A stretch of DNA of 25,942 nucleotides. Source: CAZDAW01 sp964503685. Lineage in GTDB: Bacteria > Chloroflexota > Anaerolineae > Anaerolineales > Anaerolineaceae. The notes under the pieces are model-generated. The model did not search any database. It was not told the DNA's origin and saw only the letters and a list, made by a program, of their open reading frames with translations. Position numbers and translations under genes: made by a program. Below, one piece after another: positions 14,499 through 22,932 of this stretch (positions are counted from its first letter, which is position 1; each line of letters starts with the position of its first letter). Location of the stretch: positions 1 to 25,942 of the forward strand of contig CAZDAW010000045.1 in assembly GCA_964503685.1 (NCBI GenBank), read 5' to 3'.

Positions 14499-15847
14499 AT
14501 CCCGCTCAACGCCCCTCATCCTCTGAACGCGCTTATGCCCTCTTTGTGCGCGCCTATCCCAAAAGCTACCAGCGCCAGTACCGCGGTCTGATGGAGCAGT
14601 TGTTTGCCGACCAGCGTCGTGAAGCCCATAAGCAAGGTGGATTTTCTATTTTTGCACTATGGCTGCGCACTTTGCTCGACCTGCTCATCTCCATTCCACA
14701 TGAACACATCGATGCCCTGCGTCAGCGCTGGAACAATCCATTAAACTACACCAATAACCCACTACCTTGGAGCGATGTTATCCTCGCCTTGTTTCCCGGG
14801 TTGTTCCTCACCCTCATCCAGGCTGGGCAACTAACCCTTTCGAGTCCACTGTTGGATAAACCCGCTTCGCTCTACTTCCTCTATATTGGCGCATTCCTCA
14901 CGCTGGCTGCTCTGGCAGCGTTCATTCTCTCCGGACATTTTCCTGCCTGGGGATTGTTACCCTTGGGCTTATTAGCCGGCAGTCTGAATCAAGTCATGAG
15001 ATTCCAAATTAATTCGGGACTGAAGCAGTTAACCATGTATTTCAATGAAGCAGGTAACATTCAGGCAGTTCTCCTGATCAATGAAAACTGGTTATATATC
15101 TTTCCAGGGATATACCTGATTCTCTGCCTGGTGATCCTGTTTGCCGGGCGGGTCAGGTTACAGTGGCGAAAAGCCAGCTATTGGGTGCTGGGCGCTTATA
15201 TCCTCTTGCTGTTAACGCAGTCCTTCCTGCCCCTGCTGATCAAATATATGCCAGAAGGTATCTACGACCAATACATGCCGCAATATATCATCCAGTTGCT
15301 CCTTTCCAATCTGGATAGCATCGGCAGCGCCTTCCTGGCTATTCTAATCGGTGGATTGTTTGCAAAACGCTATGGCGGTCTGGCCATTCTCGTCGTGGGC
15401 GGTTATTTCGCCAGCAGCGAAGTGTTCAGTATGCTTTTGCCCTATGCAATGACTAATGTGGCAGCTAATCTGGAAGAACAGGTCATGGTCTATTCGGTCC
15501 TCTGGCGTCTGCTGTTCATTGTTATCGCCCCCCTGCTGGCCATGCGCGGCCGTTCGATTGGCTGGCGTTCGAGTATGATCCTGATAACCGCTGGACTGGT
15601 GTTGGCTTTCCGTCTGTGGTTAACCCTCCAAATTTACTATCTGCCATACCAACCCGATGTCCTTCCAATCATAGTCATCCTGAATAGTATTACGATGTAC
15701 TACTGGCAGTTCATGATTATTCTGGAAGCCATCTACATCGTTGCCATTCCACTAACCTTGCTTGGATTAGCTTTCACCCTCTACCAGCTCGGCAGTAACC
15801 CGACGCTTCAACAATCACAGGTCGAGAAAGCGGTCGCTGCAGTTTAA
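14495..15847 (+). CDS. Polytopic membrane protein with N-terminal permease-prefix-like domain
   Basis: 450 residues from ATG 14495, which has GGAGG seven bases upstream and overlaps the padR stop; an earlier in-frame start inside padR has no support. The first about 80 residues (YALFVRAYPKSYQRQYRGLM, LFADQRREA, LWLRTLLDLLISIPHEHID) resemble the cytoplasmic prefix found ahead of some ABC-permease-like proteins that are paired with PadR regulators. About ten hydrophobic helices follow. No ATPase, pore motif or catalytic signature is seen, so no transport function can be assigned. PadR/membrane-protein pairs often respond to membrane or antibiotic stress; this is context only. Confidence 0.85.
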   Translation: MNPAQRPSSSERAYALFVRAYPKSYQRQYRGLMEQLFADQRREAHKQGGFSIFALWLRTLLDLLISIPHEHIDALRQRWNNPLNYTNNPLPWSDVILALFPGLFLTLIQAGQLTLSSPLLDKPASLYFLYIGAFLTLAALAAFILSGHFPAWGLLPLGLLAGSLNQVMRFQINSGLKQLTMYFNEAGNIQAVLLINENWLYIFPGIYLILCLVILFAGRVRLQWRKASYWVLGAYILLLLTQSFLPLLIKYMPEGIYDQYMPQYIIQLLLSNLDSIGSAFLAILIGGLFAKRYGGLAILVVGGYFASSEVFSMLLPYAMTNVAANLEEQVMVYSVLWRLLFIVIAPLLAMRGRSIGWRSSMILITAGLVLAFRLWLTLQIYYLPYQPDVLPIIVILNSITMYYWQFMIILEAIYIVAIPLTLLGLAFTLYQLGSNPTLQQSQVEKAVAAV

Positions 15848-15853
15848 TGACCA

Positions 15854-15890
15854 CAGTTATCAGGCTGCACTTTACGCAGCCTGATAACTG
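15854..15890. terminator. 15-bp perfect hairpin between convergent genes
   Basis: CAGTTATCAGGCTGC and GCAGCCTGATAACTG form a perfect 15-pair stem with a seven-base loop. No T-run follows on either strand, so it is not a textbook intrinsic terminator. It includes the last codons and stop of the minus-strand GGDEF gene and could act as a two-way transcription block or RNA end protector. Confidence 0.6.
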
Positions 15891-18007
15891 ACAACCCGAT
15901 TGCGTCCGGTATGCTTGGCCTGATAAAGCGCCCGATCGGCGCGGCTCAACATTTCCACACCGGTCGGGCCGTCATCCGGAAAGACGGTTACCCCCAGAGA
16001 AATCGTTGCCCGGATGGTATTTGCCTCGTATTTTATTTCCAGCGTCTCAAAACTGACTCGCAGGGACTCCGCTCGCTCGCAGGCAGCCGTTCGATCAATG
16101 CCCGGCATAACGATAATGAATTCCTCGCCGCCAAAACGGCAAACAATATCGTAAGCTCGCGAATTGGCAACCAGAAGATCTCCCAACTCTTTCAGTACCA
16201 TATCTCCGGCCAGATGGCCGTATTCATCATTGATTTTCTTGAAATTATCGATATCAAGAATAATCATTCCCAGGGATTTCCCCGCTCTTCTGGCGCGGGC
16301 GATCTCGCGCTCAAGAGCTTCTTCAAGGTAACGGCGGTTAAATAAGCCGGTCAATGCATCGCGCACCGCCTGTTCAAGTAACTCCTCTTCAAGCGCGTGC
16401 ACCTCATGCAAGCTGTTCTGAAGATGTTCATTAATCTGGCGCATATCATCCATTAAGGCGGCATTGGTTATTGCAATGGCAACCTGATCAGCAAAACTGC
16501 GCAAGATACCCATCTGAGATGGATTAAAAATATTGGCGCGATAACCGTTTAAGTTAATAACCCCGATCACATTCCACTTCAATAAAATTGGAATAGCGGC
16601 GTATGAACGCACCGTATCAATCTGGAGATTACGCCATTCAGGGTCAAGGGACGTATTGGGAATAATGATAGGTTGTGCAGAATCAACCATTTTCTTAAAA
16701 TAAGGCATTTCCTCCAATGTCGTCTCAAACGACGCAATCTGCTCGCTTGCCTCGCCGCCTTCCCGATAACCGCGATAGCGCGAGACGTTGATTTTGCCGT
16801 CGTGATTGAACATCATGATGTTGGCGGTATCATATGGCACAAGACGGCTGACATAATCCAGAATGCCGTCCAGTATTTCCTCAAAATTCAGGGTGCTGTT
16901 CATTGCTGCAGCTATCTCACGCAGACTTTCAGATAGCAAGCGCTGTTCCCGTTCCATCTGTTCAGCGCGTTTTCGCGCGCTGAAATCACGAAAGATGATC
17001 ATATGCCCCTGCATTTTTCCGCCAGCATCTGCGAAATGCGAAACCCGCGCTTCAACATCAACAGGGTGATTCTCAAAGTACTTTCGGGGATAAACATTCG
17101 ATATTTCCAGGGTGTAATCGACATCTGTATCAAGGGCGGCAAGCAACGCCGGAGAAGCCTTCAAGATGGATGAGGCTGGCTGGCCGATTAACTGGGAAGC
17201 TTCGGCCGATAAATATCTTTCACCAGATTGATTGACATCGATAATGCGTTTCTGCTCATCTAATATGATGATACCATCATGGATGCGCTGAAAAATACCC
17301 TCATAAGCAACCGGGGTGATATCCAGAATCCCAAAGCGCGGAATACTGATCAGAATCATCAAACCGGTCAACGAAAAGGCAATCGGTGTGAAATCCATGC
17401 CTTTCATTATTTCAGGAACTAGAACGTACATCGCGTTCGCAATCCAGATTGGTAAAATCCCAATGAGGACCAGAAATGCCTGCCAGTAAAAAATGGACTG
17501 TCTGGAGCGGATGAATTTGACAAGAAAAATGAACGAGATAACCACAAACATAACATAATTATTAACCACACCCAGCCAGTAGAGCGGCCCACGCAAGAAA
17601 ATATACCTGGTAGGTTGAACTCCATCTAATCTGATAAAATCAGTCCAAATGAGGTGATGAAATTCATTCGTCATCGCCGCCAGCATGACAAAAATCGGTA
17701 TGATCCACAACAAAATAATATTGCGTCGTGTGAGTAAACGTTCCAATCTCGCATAATATAATGAATAAAGAAAAAAGAAGGGAACGCTGTTATAAATGCC
17801 CAAATAACTGATCTTTGAGAAGAAGATGTGTTGTGAGAGCGCCGGTGAAGCATCAGATAACCCAACATTGATCGACCACCAGGCCTCAAACAGAAGCGCC
17901 AACCCCAGCAGACGAACCGATTTTTCTTTTTTACGTCTCAGACAGATGACTGCCAGGACCAGAGACAAAAGACCTGAAGCAAAAAGAGATAGAGTATAAA
18001 GTGTCAA
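15872..18007 (-). CDS. Membrane 7TM-PAS-GAF-GGDEF diguanylate cyclase
   Basis: 711 residues. The N-terminus (about 1-225) has seven hydrophobic helices of the kind found in front of some histidine kinases (7TM sensor), then PAS/PAC (about 235-345, GIIILDEQKRIIDVNQSGERYL, IIFRDFSARKRAEQ), GAF (about 365-530) and GGDEF (about 545-711). The active site is GGEEF (626-630), a functional variant. The inhibitory RxxD (R617-D620) is five residues before it, so cyclic di-GMP synthesis with product inhibition is expected. The start is a TTG at 18007 that overlaps the stop of the DUF2007 gene (TTGA); no ATG lies near and the 7TM region begins here, so coupled translation is likely. The 3' end overlaps a long hairpin. 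Confidence 0.92.
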   Translation of the reverse strand: MTLYTLSLFASGLLSLVLAVICLRRKKEKSVRLLGLALLFEAWWSINVGLSDASPALSQHIFFSKISYLGIYNSVPFFFLYSLYYARLERLLTRRNIILLWIIPIFVMLAAMTNEFHHLIWTDFIRLDGVQPTRYIFLRGPLYWLGVVNNYVMFVVISFIFLVKFIRSRQSIFYWQAFLVLIGILPIWIANAMYVLVPEIMKGMDFTPIAFSLTGLMILISIPRFGILDITPVAYEGIFQRIHDGIIILDEQKRIIDVNQSGERYLSAEASQLIGQPASSILKASPALLAALDTDVDYTLEISNVYPRKYFENHPVDVEARVSHFADAGGKMQGHMIIFRDFSARKRAEQMEREQRLLSESLREIAAAMNSTLNFEEILDGILDYVSRLVPYDTANIMMFNHDGKINVSRYRGYREGGEASEQIASFETTLEEMPYFKKMVDSAQPIIIPNTSLDPEWRNLQIDTVRSYAAIPILLKWNVIGVINLNGYRANIFNPSQMGILRSFADQVAIAITNAALMDDMRQINEHLQNSLHEVHALEEELLEQAVRDALTGLFNRRYLEEALEREIARARRAGKSLGMIILDIDNFKKINDEYGHLAGDMVLKELGDLLVANSRAYDIVCRFGGEEFIIVMPGIDRTAACERAESLRVSFETLEIKYEANTIRATISLGVTVFPDDGPTGVEMLSRADRALYQAKHTGRNRVVSYQAA

Positions 18008-18279
18008 TCCGGTATATTTTCCTCGCTCTCCTCGTCATCTTCCGCCAGCTCATATTCTCCACGCTCCATGGCCGCCAGTAATTCCCGGGCAGCGTCAGCC
18101 TGGTCATCCGTCACATAAATCCTCGCCTCGCCAAGACGGCCGACAGCCATACCATACACCGTTCCTACACCCTCTTGCGATACCGTCGCATCAATCCCTC
18201 TGGATTCCAGAAAAGACTTGATTACATTGGCTTGCAGCAGTCCCTCTGCAGTATAAACGTGGATAAATTGACTGTTCAT
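18004..18279 (-). CDS. DUF2007-like putative signal-transducing protein
   Basis: 91 residues. The body matches the small ferredoxin-like DUF2007 fold: FIHVYTAEGLLQANVIKSFLESRGIDATV, then a beta pair, and ARIYVTDDQADAARELLA at the end of the domain. The last about 18 residues are strongly acidic. DUF2007 proteins are described as putative signal transducers without known reaction. Its TGA overlaps the TTG start of the 7TM cyclase by four bases, which suggests co-translation and perhaps interaction. ATG at 18279 with GAGG eight bases upstream, and TATAAT at 18306-18301 as a likely -10. Confidence 0.85.
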   Translation of the reverse strand: MNSQFIHVYTAEGLLQANVIKSFLESRGIDATVSQEGVGTVYGMAVGRLGEARIYVTDDQADAARELLAAMERGEYELAEDDEESEENIPD

Positions 18280-18300
18280 AGCGCTGACCTCATACTAATA

Positions 18301-18306
18301 ATTATA
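18301..18306 (-). promoter_or_regulatory. -10 element for the DUF2007/7TM-GGDEF operon
   Basis: TATAAT on the minus strand, 21 bases before the ATG at 18279. No convincing -35 at 16-18 bp. Confidence 0.45.
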
Positions 18307-18433
18307 TTCCACTCATCGAATCAAATGGTCGCTATAAGGTCATATAAAAGCCGATTTTATAATATATTTATGCGAACTATATATTTAACGTACGTTCGGA
18401 ATTAGAAAACCAGACCGTATCTTTTTTGTTACT

Positions 18434-18519
18434 GCAAGCGAAGCGATGTCTCGCTAGGGCAAGCGAGAGCAGCAATCGCCTGATTGGAGCAGCGATTGCT
18501 CCGGCCTATCAGGCCTGAT
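18434..18519. repeat. Compact cluster of nested inverted repeats, no gene
   Basis: Within 86 bases there are TCTCGCT/AGCGAGA (18449-18455 with 18462-18468, six-base loop), AGCAATCGC/GCGATTGCT (18471-18479 with 18492-18500), an overlapping alternative GGAGCA/TGCTCC (18486-18491 with 18497-18502) and the 12-bp palindrome ATCAGGCCTGAT (18508-18519). AAGCGA-type words also recur directly. The 401-base gap around it (18280-18680) otherwise holds the DUF2007 promoter and nothing coding. It might be a structured RNA, a mobile repeat fragment or a transcription boundary. Confidence 0.55.
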
Positions 18520-18680
18520 GACAGCAAAAATCATAATTTATGTGTTATCCCGAATTGACGTTAATGATATAGAAAAATTATGGAACAATCGATCATAATG
18601 GCGCATTAATTGAGATACAACGCAAGAATACTGTTGCGCTGCCGGGGAAAAGCAAACTGCCAGAATTTCAGCCGCTGACT

Positions 18681-20267
18681 TTATTGCGCCGGGCAGATAA
18701 CCGGTTCAATTTTCGTCTCCCCGGTTTCAACGTCGGTGAAATGACTTTCATCTTCCAACAACGGGTAATCCGCGCCAAAATAGGTATTGAATACTAATCG
18801 GAAATTATTAACCGGGGTCATCGTTGCTGGTATTTTCTCACTACCCCCATCAGGAAGATAAAGGGCGTAGAATATCTTTACCCGTTCCTTGTAGGGCATG
18901 ATCGAATGATCAGCCTGCAAGATAATCACTGGTGGTTTGCTTGACTTTGCCAGAATGTTCTTAACGATCTTGATCAGTTGCCCGTTGGCATAAGTAATCT
19001 GATTAAGATAAGCCTCTCGGGTATCATCGGGGGCTTCACGGAACGAGCCATCAGGATTGAACACGAAAGAAGAGTGAGTCACCATCAGGTGAGCAATAAC
19101 CAGTTTATTTCCTGGCAGATCGGGCGCAGCCATCAACTTTTGCAACGAATAGAGATTTTGTTGGTATTCCGCATAGCGGCTGTCGCTGATATTAATCACC
19201 GGGTCGAAGTAACGCAGCAGCCACAGAGGCAGATCTATCGTTTCAAGTCGTCTGAGCATCCCTGTATCCGAGGCAATCCGTACCGACGTCGTTTTTAGAA
19301 ACAACTGATGAAAATTGGTTGTTTCCTGCCGATCGAGATATGGTACATCTTCGCTGACGTCGAAAAAATATGCAGCATCCTCCATATTCAACCAGTCCGC
19401 TTTAGAAGAAAAGGCAACGGTATTGTACCCCATCTCCTCAAATTTTTCTCGAACCAGGCTGTGGCGCAACAGCTCACCTAATACCTCTAATTCCTGATCA
19501 TCAGTCTCATAAGGCGTCTCACCGATCAACGCATCAATATAATCCATGTTCAATATTGAAGCAATGGACAGGGCCGTCGTGCTGTAATTGCTTTGAGCGC
19601 AGGGAGGAATGACAAAACCAAGGTCGCGTAACTGTTGGATAAACTTGCTGTTATCGTAATTAAATTCTTTGGCCAGCAGATCATCACGCGTGTAACTATC
19701 AAGAACAATGAAATAAATATCGCGATAATTTTCGCTGGTTGTTGTTGATAGATGAGTAGTTTGGGTTTGAGACTGATGCTCGATATTGGCTATGCGCAGT
19801 CCACTGCTCATCTGAAACCAGGCGATCTGCCCGGCTACGATAACCAATAAAATCAGACTGAAACGATTGAGCACACAAATGAGATTGGCAGGTATTCTCT
19901 TGACCCCCCAGATAAAAACGAACCCGCCCGCCAGCAATATAAGCCAGAGGCCGCCAAGAAGGCTATGCCTTCCGATCACAACCCCTAATATGGATTTCCC
20001 ATCGATCAGGTTGAACACATGGCCGTAAGCATAGAAAAACAGCAGCGCATAGCTGCTGAACAGAGTCGCTTTGGGTGCATTTCTGAAGAGGATAAAACTC
20101 AACAGAATCACAATCAGCATGACACCCAATGAAAAAATCAACGAACGTAGAATTGCATAGGCTGAAATTTGTTTGAAGTTGTTGAACCAGAGCAGTAATA
20201 GCGGACAAATACCCAAAATCAATGCCGCATAAGGTATTTGCTTAATAAATTGCGTCAATCGCTTCAT
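18681..20267 (-). CDS. Membrane-anchored sulfatase/alkaline-phosphatase-fold protein (paralog 1)
   Basis: 528 residues. Four or five membrane helices occupy about 10-150, and an extracytoplasmic alkaline-phosphatase-superfamily domain follows from about 183. Putative metal and catalytic residues: D190 in FIVLDSYTRDD, conserved T231 in CAQSNYSTTALS (candidate nucleophile), H398 in MVTHSSF, D453/H454 in LQADHS. The layout recalls membrane phosphoglycerol or phosphoethanolamine transferases of the sulfatase fold. It is a paralog of the gene at 24096-25664 (same length, topology and CAQSNY motif), but the motifs are less canonical (QADHS instead of QGDHG, VTHSSF instead of APHEPY). The ATG at 20267 has no ribosome binding site. 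It follows the formyltransferase gene by 56 bases. The substrate is unknown; envelope polymer modification is inferred. Confidence 0.75.
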   Translation of the reverse strand: MKRLTQFIKQIPYAALILGICPLLLLWFNNFKQISAYAILRSLIFSLGVMLIVILLSFILFRNAPKATLFSSYALLFFYAYGHVFNLIDGKSILGVVIGRHSLLGGLWLILLAGGFVFIWGVKRIPANLICVLNRFSLILLVIVAGQIAWFQMSSGLRIANIEHQSQTQTTHLSTTTSENYRDIYFIVLDSYTRDDLLAKEFNYDNSKFIQQLRDLGFVIPPCAQSNYSTTALSIASILNMDYIDALIGETPYETDDQELEVLGELLRHSLVREKFEEMGYNTVAFSSKADWLNMEDAAYFFDVSEDVPYLDRQETTNFHQLFLKTTSVRIASDTGMLRRLETIDLPLWLLRYFDPVINISDSRYAEYQQNLYSLQKLMAAPDLPGNKLVIAHLMVTHSSFVFNPDGSFREAPDDTREAYLNQITYANGQLIKIVKNILAKSSKPPVIILQADHSIMPYKERVKIFYALYLPDGGSEKIPATMTPVNNFRLVFNTYFGADYPLLEDESHFTDVETGETKIEPVICPAQ

Positions 20268-20323
20268 AGAGGAAGAATGTTATGACTAAAATGGGCAGGC
20301 TGTAAGCCCACCCATAACACTTA

Positions 20324-21115
20324 TCAGAACTGCCGCACCAGTTTGGGCAGTTTCGATTGCAGCTTGCCCTCAAGATACTGGCGCACCATATCATCGTTAT
20401 AAACCTGATAGATGACGCGCAGGTGTTCGGGCTTGAAATCGCTGGCAAGAAAATTCTTTCCCGTCGCTTTCTGCTTGTGCACCAGCCAATCGCCTTCCCG
20501 CTCATAGATTCTCAATAGCTCGATGGCATCGCGCGCCGAAGCAACAACGGCCTTGCAGGCCACATCGTGAATACCGTCTTCCGGTTTGAGATCAGGTACC
20601 ACTTGATGAATCACCTCGCCGGCATCCGGCTCCGCGACAATATAATGAAAAGTAGTTCCGGCATAGGGCGGCTCGAGAAAGTAGAACGGCCAGAAGAGCG
20701 TGGCTGCCCCGCGATAGCGCGGCGATAACCCCAGATGCAGATTCACTGTGTGGCGCGGCAGCGCCGAATAGAGCGGCTCCTTGATCAACCCGCTGCCGAA
20801 AACCAGGACAATATCCGGGTTGATCGTTTTCGCAAAGGCAGCGCTCTTCGCTGAATTTAGCTCATCCTTACTTACTTGCAACATAGCGCAATCGGGCAGC
20901 GGCTGCTCCCCGAAATAATGCTTTTCGGCCTTTTCCCGGTTTTCGAAATGACGAATAAAATTCTGCCGGTCCAGTTCGCTGATACCTTCCGGCGGTTCAG
21001 GCATCATATTTTCGCGCATCTCGACAATCGCCCCGGCGAGAGGAAATTCTTTACGAATGGTATTAATGTAGTATAAATGTCTGGGGTGACTCCCACCGAC
21101 CCATAATATTCTCAT
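20324..21115 (-). CDS. Formyltransferase-fold protein (N10-formyl-THF dependent)
   Basis: 263 residues. The fold of methionyl-tRNA/GAR/sugar formyltransferases is shown by the catalytic set N125, H127 and D164 in VNLHLGLSPRYRGAATLFWPF and AEPDAGEVIHQ. FGSGLIKEPL before it fits the end of the Rossmann half. It is shorter than methionyl-tRNA formyltransferase (about 310) and lacks a clear C-terminal OB domain, so a sugar-amine or small-molecule acceptor is more likely. Its ATG overlaps the stop of the DUF4910 gene (ATGA), indicating tight co-expression, and a sulfatase-fold membrane protein follows. The acceptor is unknown; formylation of an amino sugar in a surface glycan is the best guess. 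Confidence 0.85.
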   Translation of the reverse strand: MRILWVGGSHPRHLYYINTIRKEFPLAGAIVEMRENMMPEPPEGISELDRQNFIRHFENREKAEKHYFGEQPLPDCAMLQVSKDELNSAKSAAFAKTINPDIVLVFGSGLIKEPLYSALPRHTVNLHLGLSPRYRGAATLFWPFYFLEPPYAGTTFHYIVAEPDAGEVIHQVVPDLKPEDGIHDVACKAVVASARDAIELLRIYEREGDWLVHKQKATGKNFLASDFKPEHLRVIYQVYNDDMVRQYLEGKLQSKLPKLVRQF

Positions 21116-22506
21116 TTGACCCTCTCCAATAGTTTGTGCTGCTCCAATTTTTCCGCTGTCTGATAAAGCTGTTTAAGTGGAAAGCCTGACCGTTCAGCAA
21201 TGTCCAGCAGCGACATCTTGCCATCGCTGAAAAACATCACCCAGCGGATTGAATCCAGTTCACTGCCATAAATGATATTGTCTTCAGAAATGCGGTATTC
21301 GCGTTTCAAATGATCCTGGTTTAAGTTTACCGCTTTTTGCGAAATAGACCCACCAATATTGGGATACAAACCGCGCTTTCCCAGCATCGGTTCAGAATAG
21401 GGATAAAGCGAGTTGAAGGTTTGGTTCAACTCCAGCTTCTCGATAGTCAACAGATACAGCTTGAGCGTTTGCACCAGATTCTCGGCGCTGATAAAATCCA
21501 GATTATCCAGTGAAGTGTGATAGTAATCATATTCGTAATACTTGTTCTTGCAAATCGTTCCGATGGGAATACGGAAGAATGGCGCCGAGAAATGGGTCTC
21601 GTCGCTGCCGTTGATATGGAAAGGATGCGAGATAAAATCAATTCCCAGTTCACGATAAGTCTGGTGAACAACGCGGTCCACCAGATGATTTTCAAGAAAC
21701 GTGTGCTTGTAACCGAACTGCCCCGGCCCGGCGACTGTGGTGATCACCAACCCTCCGGCCAGCGCCTTCATTTCACTTTCATGCCCGGCAAGATAAGCAA
21801 TCGCCCCGATCGTCTCCGGAATGATAATGAAACGGTACGAATGGTGCGTCTTGTGCGCTTTCAATTCACGCAGTAAAAGCGCCCACAACACACACCCCGA
21901 CAGATTATCATTCGCCAGTGAAGGATGGCAGCAATAAGTAGAGATCAGGAATTCCTGCCCCGAATCGCCCTGAATCAACGCCTCGCCATATGTCAGGCTA
22001 CCTGGAGCCAGCTTTGAATCGATACATACATGATAAGTTCCCTGGCGGTCAATCGCCTGGTACTGATTCTCAGTGAGACAAAACCCCCAGTTCCGGTTGT
22101 AATACGTTGTTCGGTAGGGAATTGCATCTGGCAAATCGGGCAGCCGGTGCAGATGTTTATCCAGTTCAGCAAAAGTCAGTATCTCATCCACCGGGATGCT
22201 GTAATTGACAACATGTAAATTATTGACCTTGAAATCAATCACTTTCCGGCCATCAAGTGTCTCTATATAGGCATCGCGGATATTCCATTCATCCGGAACC
22301 GTCCAGTCGTAACACTTCGTTCCTGTTGGTATTTCGAAGATATTGAAATCAGCGATCTGATTTAAGGTGCGCAACGTCTCTCTCACCCCGTTGCCGGTGA
22401 TGCTGCGGCAGATGGGGAAAAGATCTTTCAGCAAACAATCCGCTTCTTTTGTGAGTTCATCCCATGGGAGTGATTTGAATAAAAAAACAGGATGCTCTTC
22501 CGACAT
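21112..22506 (-). CDS. DUF4910/DUF2172 zinc aminopeptidase-like protein with C-terminal winged helix
   Basis: 464 residues from ATG 22506, chosen for AAGGA five bases upstream; a TTG nine codons earlier has no support. The M28-like zinc peptidase fold carries candidate ligands H194 and D200 (CCHPSLANDNLSG), base E231 (IIPETIGAIAY), and H330 in YYHTSLDNLDFIS. The DUF2172-like insert lies around 75-140. The C-terminal about 60 residues (SLLDIAERSGFPLKQLYQTAEKLEQ) form a winged-helix-like domain typical of this family. Such proteins recur in polysaccharide and glycoconjugate gene clusters, but their reaction is not established; amide or peptide hydrolysis is expected. It is the first gene of a unit with the formyltransferase and sulfatase-fold protein, behind a near-consensus promoter. 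Confidence 0.88.
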   Translation of the reverse strand: MSEEHPVFLFKSLPWDELTKEADCLLKDLFPICRSITGNGVRETLRTLNQIADFNIFEIPTGTKCYDWTVPDEWNIRDAYIETLDGRKVIDFKVNNLHVVNYSIPVDEILTFAELDKHLHRLPDLPDAIPYRTTYYNRNWGFCLTENQYQAIDRQGTYHVCIDSKLAPGSLTYGEALIQGDSGQEFLISTYCCHPSLANDNLSGCVLWALLLRELKAHKTHHSYRFIIIPETIGAIAYLAGHESEMKALAGGLVITTVAGPGQFGYKHTFLENHLVDRVVHQTYRELGIDFISHPFHINGSDETHFSAPFFRIPIGTICKNKYYEYDYYHTSLDNLDFISAENLVQTLKLYLLTIEKLELNQTFNSLYPYSEPMLGKRGLYPNIGGSISQKAVNLNQDHLKREYRISEDNIIYGSELDSIRWVMFFSDGKMSLLDIAERSGFPLKQLYQTAEKLEQHKLLERVK

Positions 22507-22545
22507 AGAAATCCTTAGATAGAAATTTTCCAACTAACCCGCTGA

Positions 22546-22574
22546 ATTGTAGGCCAAATCAGATCATTCGTCAA
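22546..22574 (-). promoter_or_regulatory. Sigma-70 promoter of the DUF4910-formyltransferase unit
   Basis: On the minus strand TTGACG (22574-22569), 17-base spacer and TACAAT (22551-22546). The predicted leader is about 33 bases. A short inverted repeat, CGTCA/TGACG (22569-22573 with 22582-22586), overlaps the -35. The rest of the 22507-22932 gap shows no coding frame or clear structure. Confidence 0.7.
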
Positions 22575-22932
22575 CCTGAGGTGACGGAATCCCCAGGTCG
22601 AACTATCACTGCATATAAAGTGAGCTTCGCAGACACGAAGAAGAATCGCTTCGAGACATACTAGGCATACAATGATAGACTGCCTGGATATTCACCTTTG
22701 AAGTCCAGAGATCGTTCAATTTAAATAAAGTACACAGGAGTCCTCAAACTTCCTGCACACAGATTCAAAAAAATATTACAGATTTTTCCGTACAATTCAC
22801 GAGCCATACTATTAAATGCAAATCGGCTACATAAACATATTAGCAATAGCCCCCTCCAACTATATGATTCTGCGGTAAAATACTCCAGCCGCGCGCACAA
22901 AATAGCGGTTTATCTGAAATGGAATGATATAA

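Noticed and set aside
20275..20317. Hairpin between the formyltransferase and sulfatase-fold genes as a terminator
   Set aside because: The stem GGGTGGGC/GCCTGCCC on the minus strand contains two G-U pairs and has no T-run; the downstream gene has no promoter of its own, so a full terminator is unlikely.
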